64,000 bases of DNA from Diplonema japonicum (Eukaryota > Euglenozoa > Diplonemea > Diplonemida > Diplonemidae): NCBI GenBank assembly GCA_964019335.1, contig OZ025705.1, positions 434,001-498,000 of the forward strand, given 5' to 3'. Under the pieces are notes generated by a model. The model had not been told where the DNA came from. It ran no database searches and saw only the letters and a list, made by a program, of their open reading frames with translations. This document shows, in pieces, positions 32,101 through 40,032 of the stretch (its first letter is position 1; every line of letters begins with the position of its first letter). A program made the translations under genes and the position numbers.

Positions 32101-32670
32101 GGCCTCGGTTTTACCGGCGCCACTTTCACCAGACACCAGGATGCACTGGTTCACAGGGTCATGCGTTGCGTTGCGCATCTCCCAAAAAGTATTGTGCGCG
32201 GTGGCCCAGGAGTGAGGGATATTTTCCTCGATCCTGTCTCCCTCGGCGAGGTACTTTCCCATGTTGTCGTCGGTGTACCAAGGGATCTTGAAGTTGAAGG
32301 GGTTCAGCGCAACAGTAATGGCACCGATGTTGGTGTAGATGTAGTCGGAGAAGTATCTCTTTCTCAGGACATTGAGGAGGGTCGAGTCGTGCAGCACTGT
32401 GAGGCTCAGCAGATCCAGCACGTTCTCATCGAGTACTTCTTGGTTGCAGCAAAAGACGTCCTCCGCGGAAAGCTTAGCTAGCTGTTCACCTGTCTCCCAT
32501 GTGAACAGTGGATTGGTGTTTTCGTGAGCCTTGCAAACAGCGGTCTTCCCATCCCACGATATTACCTTACCATAGCTCCATGCATGCTCTTCGTGGTTGA
32601 ACAAGCACAGCGAACCCACCTCAGGGTCGAGTACCGCTTCTTTTTTCTTCTCATTTTTCTTCGGTGGCAT
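29120..32670 (-). CDS. Unconventional myosin heavy chain, five exons
   Basis: A 1133-residue myosin. I start at ATG 32670 (MPPKKNEKKKEAVL); GTG codons just upstream are unlikely starts. The exons are 32670-30484, 30449-30315, 30276-29719, 29678-29611 and 29573-29120. The four introns are 34-40 nt, all with GTAT donors and AG acceptors, and the joins keep frame throughout. The motor head (about residues 50-745) has the P-loop GESGAGKTEASK near 177 and switch I NDNSSRFGKWM. The switch II/relay motif is DIFGFEDFEINSFEQLCIN. A single clear IQ motif (AATQIQRTLRGWLCR) lies beyond the head. The rest of the tail is a Glu/Arg/Ala-rich coiled coil that ends bluntly with no cargo domain I recognise. Class cannot be set from sequence alone. 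It is probably an actin-based motor. Confidence 0.92.
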
Positions 32671-32684
32671 ATTATCACCCACCA

Positions 32685-32702
32685 CCCCCCCCCCCCCCCC
32701 CC
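32685..32702. repeat. C18 homopolymer
   Basis: A run of 18 C on the plus strand (G on the coding strand) sits immediately upstream of the myosin start codon, inside its 5' leader. Run length may be inexact in the assembly. Confidence 0.6.
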
Positions 32703-32808
32703 GACCTGCAGTGGTTCAGTTTTGCAACAACAAAATCGTAACTAAGAGGGTAATAGACATGGTGTCAAGGGTAACAATAAGCAATGTTGGTGGTGAGCAC
32801 CGAAAGAA

Positions 32809-35610
32809 CTAATTGACCGTCACCCTGTTTTCCACGCTCATGCAAGGGGAGGATTGGTCACCCATTTGAATAGAAGTGGGGGACTGTCGTAAAAGATACT
32901 CCTCTTCTTCAGTGTCCACCTCCGAAAACCCGAGCAGTTTGTGTTCATGCAGCACCATTCCAAAAGTAACCAACACTATTCCAACCCAAAGAAGGCTGTA
33001 GGTGGTACCGGGGTTGCCCCCCATCAGGGTGTCGTTGGATAGGATGACATTCAGAATGGGGAGAGAGATAAGTAATGCAATAAACTGGCACGACGGGCCA
33101 CCACGCATCACCACGACTGTATTGATGATAATGTAAGCAACATTACCAAGATTGAAACCCAGGACCCACACCCAAGCGTATTCACACTGGGTTGTGAGCC
33201 ACCAATCACCACTGCCACCAAGGTTCATAGACGAAGACGTGTTTCCTGTGGACAGACACACCATCCCATCGCCATAGTCCTCATTAATAAGGGAGTTAAC
33301 ATCCGTTGTGGCCACCAAACCGAACAGCATCGACACCAAAGGGGCTAGCAACACCGACCCGAGATTCATGAGCAGAACCAGGTACAACACATCCAGCATT
33401 GTGACCGGCCTCGTTGCTTCTCCAAAGAGTCTTTGTGTTACAATGTCGAAGCATGCCTGCACAAGACATGTGATGCTGTACGTTACGATCCAAATAGAAA
33501 ACGTGCTCATGGACAACCCCTTTTCAGATGGTTCGCGCCCAACGAACACCACCACACCACTCACTACCAGCGAGCAGCCAATGATCTGCAAAATTCCGTA
33601 GCGCGACTTGTTGAACAAGTACCCACCGATAGCAGTGAAGGGCACCGTGAATTGGTTCAGCAGCGTGGCAACGTTCACGTTTGAGGGGCCCAGGGCATCG
33701 ATGGCGGCGACCTGTATCACATTCGTGATGGCGAACAGTACCCCGAGCACCATGAGGGGCTTCATCGGGAGGGTTAAAAGAGCGGATCGCCGCATTTCAG
33801 GATTGCTGCTAGAGTATCCCCGCAGTACCAGGTATAAGACACCACTGATTGCGAAGGACAGCACTGCGTTCACGAGGGAGGTGAGGTACGGGAAAGGGTG
33901 CATCACAAAAACCTCTCTGTAGAACAAGAACTGTGTCCCGGTGAAAGTGAAGGCATTGAGAAGCGTGTAAGCTGCAGCGCATAGGACGTCGCGAGCTGTT
34001 CTTGGCCGAGGTTCCTCATCATCCGACTCAGGCTCCAGATCAAGACCAAACATACACTCGTTGTTCTTACAGCTGGCGTTCAGAGAAGGCTCCTCAGCAC
34101 AAGTATCCACGTACCACTGCTTGCGCTTCTGTTCCTCCTGTGCGCGTGTCAGCTCGCCTTGCAGCCTGCCCAAGTGTCTTTGTGTGCGCTGTAGTTGTAA
34201 GGCTGCCTGCTCAACCTGAACCTTCAGCGTGGGAACTGCCAGGATAGCCTGTTCGCGCGCAGTAGCTTGTTGCTCCGTTCGCACTTTCAGCACTTTCGTG
34301 ATGAATGCCGACACCGAGGCAGAGTCCGTCAAGTCGTCTGTGCGCAGCCTTACCTGTGTCTTAACTGCTTGCAGGGCAATACTCTCCAAGGCCGAGTTGC
34401 CATTGACCATAACCAAAGCAGCAACTAGTTTTTGGTTCTCCAGCCATGCAGCAAATATGTGGGAATCAGTGTATTTGTACTCCACCGTGCAGTCGGGGGA
34501 CACGAGGCCGCAGAAACGCCAATTCAAATCGTACAGAGTGTTTCTTAAATCAGGAAAATAAATATACGGCACTGGAGCAGTTGCACAACGCATGGTCCTT
34601 GCTAGGTGTTTGGCCATCATCTTCGCAAACTCCGCGTCTCGGCAATTCATAGTTTGCGAAGTATCCGTATAATTCGGCCTCACGTGCAGCACTGCCACCT
34701 CACCAATGGCATACACACCCTCAACAGAAGTGCACATGTTCTCATCCACCTGTATGCCCGGTGGTTCGTTGATGTACTCCAGTTGGTCACCGAAAAGGTC
34801 GATGTTCGGCATGGCGCAGTTCCCGTAGATCAGCACATCGCATTCGACCCCTTTTTTGTTGGACAGCTGTACACCTATGATGGTGGAGTCCTTCGATACA
34901 ACCTGTGTGATGGTTGTTTCTTTGTATATTGTTGTTCCCATCTCTTCCAGTTTGTCTTCGTACACTTTCGAGATCTCCTTTGTGAACAGTGCGGGGAAGA
35001 GCTGCGATTCCTCAAGCACACAGGTCACTGACATGTCCCAGGAAGTCGTAAGCGCTTCCATAATGTCCATGTGTAGACACTCGCCTCCCAGAACTACGGC
35101 CTTGCCACCACGACACTTCTCGAGTGTGTTTCGTAAGGACAGTCCGTCGGTGTAGTTCAGTAGCTTGTGGCATCCTTTGGTATGATTTCCGGGAATTGAA
35201 ATACTAGGGGCCGTCTTTGAGCCTGTTGCAATCACAAGCCCCTTCCGCCACGAGACACCAACCACCAGTCCATTCTTATCTTGGTAATGAATGGTTTTGT
35301 TCTTGATGTCCACCTTCGTGCAAGGACTGTTCAGCAGCACAGTGATCCCATGTGCGTTGTACCAGTCCTCTGTCTTGGACGCGGTGTGGTGCTCTGCAAG
35401 CTTCTCGGCTGTGAGGAGGAAGCCTTTGCTGAGGAACGATCTTTCGTAAGGGTAGACACCCTCAGCAGACACAAGACAAATATCAGTACCAGAGCCTCCC
35501 TTCTCGATGTACTCTGCAATGAAGTGCCCGCCGGCAAAACCCCCTCCGAGGACTACGATCTCGTACTCAGCATTTCCTTTCGCGGAGTTGCTGAGCTCAA
35601 GTGTTGTCAT
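32809..35610 (-). CDS. MDHAR-like flavoprotein fused to CRT-like transporter, copy A
   Basis: A 933-residue single-exon protein. I start at the ATG at 35610 (MTTLELSNSAKG), because the tandem paralogue starts at the matching place and an acceptor-like TTACAACAG lies 5 bases upstream. Residues 15-400 resemble monodehydroascorbate reductase: FAD loop EIVVLGGGFAGGHF, PYERSFLSKGFL, VIATGS-like, and GVYAIGEVAVL. Two expected features are altered. The NAD(P)H loop normally reading GGGYIG is GGECLH, and the Asp of AIGDVA is Glu. A charged coiled-coil linker (about 470-530) follows. Then come about ten hydrophobic segments (580-900) with features of the CRT (chloroquine-resistance transporter) family, including a luminal loop with paired Cys before YAWVWVLGFNL. 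Plant CRT-like proteins move glutathione. Coupling of redox and transport is my inference. Confidence 0.88.
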   Translation of the reverse strand: MTTLELSNSAKGNAEYEIVVLGGGFAGGHFIAEYIEKGGSGTDICLVSAEGVYPYERSFLSKGFLLTAEKLAEHHTASKTEDWYNAHGITVLLNSPCTKVDIKNKTIHYQDKNGLVVGVSWRKGLVIATGSKTAPSISIPGNHTKGCHKLLNYTDGLSLRNTLEKCRGGKAVVLGGECLHMDIMEALTTSWDMSVTCVLEESQLFPALFTKEISKVYEDKLEEMGTTIYKETTITQVVSKDSTIIGVQLSNKKGVECDVLIYGNCAMPNIDLFGDQLEYINEPPGIQVDENMCTSVEGVYAIGEVAVLHVRPNYTDTSQTMNCRDAEFAKMMAKHLARTMRCATAPVPYIYFPDLRNTLYDLNWRFCGLVSPDCTVEYKYTDSHIFAAWLENQKLVAALVMVNGNSALESIALQAVKTQVRLRTDDLTDSASVSAFITKVLKVRTEQQATAREQAILAVPTLKVQVEQAALQLQRTQRHLGRLQGELTRAQEEQKRKQWYVDTCAEEPSLNASCKNNECMFGLDLEPESDDEEPRPRTARDVLCAAAYTLLNAFTFTGTQFLFYREVFVMHPFPYLTSLVNAVLSFAISGVLYLVLRGYSSSNPEMRRSALLTLPMKPLMVLGVLFAITNVIQVAAIDALGPSNVNVATLLNQFTVPFTAIGGYLFNKSRYGILQIIGCSLVVSGVVVFVGREPSEKGLSMSTFSIWIVTYSITCLVQACFDIVTQRLFGEATRPVTMLDVLYLVLLMNLGSVLLAPLVSMLFGLVATTDVNSLINEDYGDGMVCLSTGNTSSSMNLGGSGDWWLTTQCEYAWVWVLGFNLGNVAYIIINTVVVMRGGPSCQFIALLISLPILNVILSNDTLMGGNPGTTYSLLWVGIVLVTFGMVLHEHKLLGFSEVDTEEEEYLLRQSPTSIQMGDQSSPCMSVENRVTVN

Positions 35611-36265
35611 GTACCTGTTGTAAGGTGGGATGTGAGAACAATGAAGGACAATAAAAAGCGAACAGTTAATGCAATGCAGAACCAAGGGGATGACCCCACA
35701 GGGGCAGTAATTAGTCATTCAGATGCGATACCAAGTTCGTATCTTAGGTACTGGTCAACCCTCTCTTTTATTCCTCCACGGGGCCACAGGTGTAACAAGC
35801 TAAAGTAAACCCATCGAATACTAAGTCGAGGGGCAAAGTAAATTAAAAAAATATCGAAAAGGGTGTTCAAAAAAGGGGAGGGGGGCGCTTAAAGAAAATA
35901 TAAAAAAGAGTATCGGGTTATCTGACAAAATTATCAGGCATATTGGGTTCTGGCCCTGCTCCCTTGACGCGGTCTTCAAGTATCGTCCATGTTCTTGGAG
36001 CCCATATTGGCAGCCTTCTCAACTTGCAGCATAGCGGCTTACTTGTTGTTGACAATAGGTGAATGACTAAGGTTAATTAGCCTTAAAAAAGGGAATAAAT
36101 ACCATATTTTGCAGAGATCCGGCAGAAGAACAACAGCTTGCTTATCAGCTGCTTGACAACGGCAATAATAATTTTAAAAAAAATGGACTAAAAGGACTTG
36201 TTGGCGTTGTTTTTAAAGACTTGTACGTTTTTTTTTTTCCCTTTCTCCCTTTCCCAAACTATTAA
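35611..36265. other. Intergenic region between the two fusion genes
   Basis: About 650 bases. The first 200 bases (near 35611-35800) look like a leader or 3' untranslated sequence of moderate complexity. The rest mixes A/T-rich DNA with short complex words at about 35940-36060. A tiny ORF of about 18 codons is present there but unconvincing. No gene called. Confidence 0.55.
35615..35640 (-). promoter_or_regulatory. Putative trans-splice acceptor of fusion gene A
   Basis: The minus strand reads TTCTCACATCCCACCTTACA then ACAG, a pyrimidine-rich tract ending in AG four bases before the chosen ATG. It supports the start choice and fits spliced-leader addition. Confidence 0.5.
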
Positions 36266-39034
36266 CTATAAGTTAAGTTGCACGTGTAAACCAGATGAAG
36301 GAGAGTGTAAGTTGGGAGAGGACACAGAGCTGCGAGGAGAGCGCGCGTGGCACAAGAGGGACGCGCGCTCCTCATCAGTCGCCTTCTTCATGAAGTTGCC
36401 ATGCTCATGAATCAACAGGCCCACGCAAAACATCGCAACGCTTGCCCAGAGGAGACCGGATAATGATCCAGCATGGCCGCCCATCAGGGTGTCGCTACCA
36501 AGCAGTGCATTGAGTACTGGCAGTGCTATTAGCTGTGTAAAGAATTGAGCCGTGGTGCCGCCCTTCATGAGGATCAATGTACTGATCAAGCAGTATAGGA
36601 CACTGCTAAGATTGAAACCCAGGACCCACACCCAAGCGTATTCACACTGGGTTGTGAGCCACCAATCACCACTGCCACCAAAGTTTCTGGATGAAGACGT
36701 GTTTCCTGTGAACAGACACACCATCCCATCGCCATAGTCCTCGTTCATAAGGGTGCTAACATCCGTTGTGGCCACTGACCCGAACAGTATCGACACCAAA
36801 GGGGCTAGCAACACCGATCCGAGATTCATGAAAAAAACCAGGTACAACACATCCAGCATTGTGACCGGCCTCGTTGCTTCTCCAAAGAACTTCTGTGTCA
36901 CAATGTCGAAGCATGTCTGCACAAGACATGTGATGCTGTACATTACGATCCATGCCACGTACTTGCCGGTGGAAATGTCGGTGGGCCCATCGGCAGAGAA
37001 GACAGCAAGACCACCTACCATTAGCAAAGAGCCCATGAGCTGCACTACCTTATAAGGCGACTTGTAGAGCAGATACCCGCCGATAGCAGTGAAGGGCACC
37101 GTGAATTGGTTCAGCAGCGTGGCAACGTTCACGTTTGAGGGGCCCAGGGCATCGATGGCGGCGACCTGTATCACATTCGTGATGGCGAACAGTATCCCGA
37201 GCACCATGAGGGGCTTCATCGGGAGGGTTAAAAGAGCGGAAAGCTGCATCTCGGAATGGTCGGAGTATCTCTGCAATGCCAACAGCAAGACACCACTGAT
37301 TGCGAAGGACAGCACTGCGTTCACGAGGGAGGTGAGGTACGGGAAAGGGTGCATCACAAAAACCTCTCTGTAGAACAAGAACTGTGTCCCGGTGAAAGTG
37401 AAGGCATTGAGAAGCGTGTAAGCTGCAGCGCGCGCGCTAAAAGGCACTTTGTTCTGGATCTCGGGGAAAACACTATTGACTACGTTCTCCCCTCCCGTGT
37501 AACCGACCGAGAAGGAAAGGTCTTCCTTTTGCAGGATATGGTTAGTGAACCAGGTAAATGTTTGTTGGGCTTCAAGGACGTTAGTTAACTCTCTTTTGAG
37601 CTTCTGCACCTGTTCCAGTGCCCGTTCCACTTGATAGGATGCCTGCTCGATCTCCATGTTCAGCACAGGTACTGTTAGGACGGCTTCCTCACGCGCTATC
37701 GTGCTCTCTCTTATTTTGTCCCGTAGAATCTTTTTGACAAACACCTTCACAGGGGAATTGTATGCCATTTCTCCCGGTTGCAGATTCACCTGCATCTTGA
37801 CAGCCTGTCGGGTAACGAGCTCCATTTCAGTATCTCCCCTGCCTTCTACAAAAGCAGCAACTAGCTTGTCATCCTTAATCCACACGACGAAGAAGTGCGG
37901 TTCGGTTAGCAAATACTCTATCGTGCAGTCGGGGGATGTGAGACCGAAGAAGCGCCACTTCATATCATACAGAGAACTGTGGAAGTCAGGAAAGTACATG
38001 TACGGGCTCCTTGACACGACGCCAGTCAAGACAGCAGCTAAGTGCGTGGCCATCATCTTGCTGAGGAATTGGTCAGCACATTTAATTGTTTGCGAGATGC
38101 CTGCTTCCTTATTGTTAATGTGCAGCACTGCCACCTCACCAATGGCATACACACCCTCAACAGAGGTGCACATGTTCTCATCCACCTGTATGCCCGGTGG
38201 TTCGTTGATGTACTCCAGTTGGTCACCGAAAAGGTCGATGTTCGGCATGGCGCAGTTCCCGTAGATCAGCACATCGCATTCGACCCTTTTTTTGTTGGAC
38301 AGCTGCACACCTGACACTTCTGAGTCCTTTGTAGTCACCTGTGTGACGGCTGTTTCTCTGTGAAGATCTACACCCATCTCCTCCAGTTTGTCTTCGTACA
38401 CTTTCGAGATCTCCTTTGTGAACAGTGCGGGGAAAAGCCGTGGTTCCTCAAGCACACAGGTCACTGACATGTCCCAGGAAGTCGTAAGCGCAACAATGAT
38501 GTCCATGTGTAGACACTCGCCTCCCAGAACTACGGCCTTGCCACCACGACACTTCTCGAGTGTGTTTCGTAAGGACAGTCCGTCGGTGTAGTTCAGTAGC
38601 TTGTGGCATCCTGGGGCGAGGATGCCAGGAATTGAATCAGGGGCCGCCTTTGAGCCTGTTGCAATCACAAACCCGTTCCGCCACGAGACGGTGGAAGGCA
38701 AGCCATCCTTGTCGCAATAGAAAAGAGTTTTGTTCTTGATGTCCACCTTCGTGCAAGGACTGTTCAGCAGCACAGTGATCCCATGTGCGTTGTACCAGTC
38801 CTTTGTCTTGGACGCGGTGTGGTGCTCTGCAAGCTTCTCGGCTGTGCGGAGGAAGCCTTTGGTGAGGAATGGCCTATCGTAAGGGTAGACACCCTCAGCA
38901 GACACAAGACAAATATCAGTACCAGAGCCTCCCTTCTCGATGTACTCTGCAATGAAGTGCCCACCGGCAAAGCCCCCTCCGAGGACTACGATCTCGTACT
39001 CCGGACCCTCCCCTGCGGCATTCATGGTAGTCAT
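36266..39034 (-). CDS. MDHAR-like flavoprotein fused to CRT-like transporter, copy B
   Basis: A 922-residue intronless paralogue of the gene immediately downstream (copy A), in the same order and orientation. It has the same domain order: flavoprotein (FAD loop EIVVLGGGFAGGHF, PYDRPFLTKGFL, then GGECLHMDII in place of the NAD(P)H glycine loop and GVYAIGEVAVL), a coiled-coil linker, and the CRT-like membrane half with QCEYAWVWVLGFNL. The head and several membrane blocks are nearly identical in DNA to copy A. The linker (38.0-37.4 kb) and parts of the transporter (for example about 36.95-37.05 kb and 36.4-36.6 kb) are diverged. A mosaic like this suggests local gene conversion after tandem duplication. 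The C-terminal tail is Ser/Pro-rich and differs. Acceptor-like CACTTAGCACAG lies 4 bases before the ATG. Confidence 0.88.
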   Translation of the reverse strand: MTTMNAAGEGPEYEIVVLGGGFAGGHFIAEYIEKGGSGTDICLVSAEGVYPYDRPFLTKGFLRTAEKLAEHHTASKTKDWYNAHGITVLLNSPCTKVDIKNKTLFYCDKDGLPSTVSWRNGFVIATGSKAAPDSIPGILAPGCHKLLNYTDGLSLRNTLEKCRGGKAVVLGGECLHMDIIVALTTSWDMSVTCVLEEPRLFPALFTKEISKVYEDKLEEMGVDLHRETAVTQVTTKDSEVSGVQLSNKKRVECDVLIYGNCAMPNIDLFGDQLEYINEPPGIQVDENMCTSVEGVYAIGEVAVLHINNKEAGISQTIKCADQFLSKMMATHLAAVLTGVVSRSPYMYFPDFHSSLYDMKWRFFGLTSPDCTIEYLLTEPHFFVVWIKDDKLVAAFVEGRGDTEMELVTRQAVKMQVNLQPGEMAYNSPVKVFVKKILRDKIRESTIAREEAVLTVPVLNMEIEQASYQVERALEQVQKLKRELTNVLEAQQTFTWFTNHILQKEDLSFSVGYTGGENVVNSVFPEIQNKVPFSARAAAYTLLNAFTFTGTQFLFYREVFVMHPFPYLTSLVNAVLSFAISGVLLLALQRYSDHSEMQLSALLTLPMKPLMVLGILFAITNVIQVAAIDALGPSNVNVATLLNQFTVPFTAIGGYLLYKSPYKVVQLMGSLLMVGGLAVFSADGPTDISTGKYVAWIVMYSITCLVQTCFDIVTQKFFGEATRPVTMLDVLYLVFFMNLGSVLLAPLVSILFGSVATTDVSTLMNEDYGDGMVCLFTGNTSSSRNFGGSGDWWLTTQCEYAWVWVLGFNLSSVLYCLISTLILMKGGTTAQFFTQLIALPVLNALLGSDTLMGGHAGSLSGLLWASVAMFCVGLLIHEHGNFMKKATDEERASLLCHARSPRSSVSSPNLHSPSSGLHVQLNL

Positions 39035-39038
39035 AAGC

Positions 39039-39055
39039 CTGTGCTAAGTGAGTAC
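39039..39055 (-). promoter_or_regulatory. Putative trans-splice acceptor of fusion gene B
   Basis: The minus strand reads TACTCACTTAGCACAG, ending 4 bases before the ATG at 39034. It lies at the matching place to the acceptor-like site of copy A. Confidence 0.45.
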
Positions 39056-39275
39056 ATTCAGGACTAAAAAGATATATTCATTATATGGCGTGTGGACAAT
39101 GCCGACAACTTACAATATTAATTTAATAATAAAAACTGCTTGTTAAGGTGGTCCTAATAGTTACTTCACACAATGTGGTCCAACAATCCCGCATTCGGGA
39201 GGGCTATCGGATGTTAGCGTTACCAAAGGGGAGGGGGGGAGGGGGTGTTAAATAAATATAATGAGTCATACTACA

Positions 39276-39470
39276 CTATATATAACTCAGGATTCTGGGG
39301 CTCCCTTTTTTTTTTCCTGCCCTCGGGTCGGGCAATAAGCAAAAAAAGGAAACGAGTGACAACGTTGCAATATAAAAACTGAAAATACTAAGAAAAAGAG
39401 CCAGATTCGTGCCACGGTAGGCACCAAGGAGAGTTTGACCGAGACACCACCGCCTCTTGTCCGCCGTCAT
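39276..39470 (-). CDS. Doubtful 64-residue ORF with membrane segment
   Basis: Its first 22 residues (MTADKRRWCLGQTLLGAYRG and on) use codons like those of real genes. A hydrophobic stretch of about 22 residues follows (LALFLSIFSFYIATLSLVSF), and a basic tail runs into low-complexity DNA. It could be a small membrane protein or a chance ORF. CACTATGTCAG, acceptor-like, lies about 10 bases before the ATG. Confidence 0.25.
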   Translation of the reverse strand: MTADKRRWCLGQTLLGAYRGTNLALFLSIFSFYIATLSLVSFFCLLPDPRAGKKKGSPRILSYI

Positions 39471-39873
39471 TCAACAACGCTGACATAGTGAAACTTCATT
39501 ATGAAGTGCTTCGTGTCGTTGAATGAAAAAGTGCTGTAAAAAAAAGGGGGCTTCTTCACCTGCCCTGTCCGTCCTGGTGGGGACGTCCAGTTACCGGTTC
39601 AGGCCTTCGAAGTTGCGTGAAAGAAAAAGAAAAAACTAAAAAAGGAAAAAAAAAAAGAAAGAAATCTAAATATCACCTGCTAGGTGTTAGCAATGACTCA
39701 TCAAGGGGGGAGGGAACATGTCACATTGATCACGAGGGCAGAATGTGATTAAGAATAGCTATATTCATCATTGGTGTGAGAACTAGTCTTTATATTTCCC
39801 TATAAACTGAAACAGAAGGGGCGGGTGTGTAAAGAAGGAAGAAAAAGAGAGAGAAAGAGACTATTTGTGTGGC

Positions 39874-39972
39874 AAGGCGCCCTGCTCAGCATCGTCTACT
39901 TGGACGACGTGGAGGTCAGCACATCTGATGTACTTCTTTATATTTCCATATTTCTGTGTTATCCCCACCACC
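39874..39972. repeat. Dispersed repeat family, copy 4
   Basis: It contains GGCGCCCTGC then TCTACTTG (matching copy 2) joined to CACATCTGATGTACTTCTTT and TTATCCCCACCACC (matching copy 1), with the middle block missing. The plus-strand frame reads SIVYLDDVEV, which resembles the YxDD core of reverse transcriptases. At this length it is only a hint. Confidence 0.5.
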
Positions 39973-40032
39973 CAAAGAAAAAGAAGAAGAAAAAGGGGAA
40001 TACTTGAAGCAGAAACAAAGCCACAAGGTATT

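Larger units (their letters stand above)
39035..40032. other. Intergenic region with repeat copy and one doubtful ORF
   Basis: About 1 kb upstream of fusion gene B and downstream of the surface protein. It has A-rich runs, one dispersed-repeat copy (39874-39972) and a doubtful 64-residue ORF (39276-39470). No other feature is supported. Confidence 0.6.

Noticed and set aside
35930-36070. A tiny minus-strand ORF (about 18 codons, starting MLQVEKAANM) upstream of fusion gene B's stop
   Set aside because: Too short, and no acceptor close to the ATG. It could be a leftover of 3' flanking sequence; nothing supports translation.
39825-40007. A possible reverse transcriptase fragment (SIVYLDDVEV)
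   Set aside because: Only about ten residues fit, with no flanking RT domains. I kept it as a hint within the repeat family and not as a gene.
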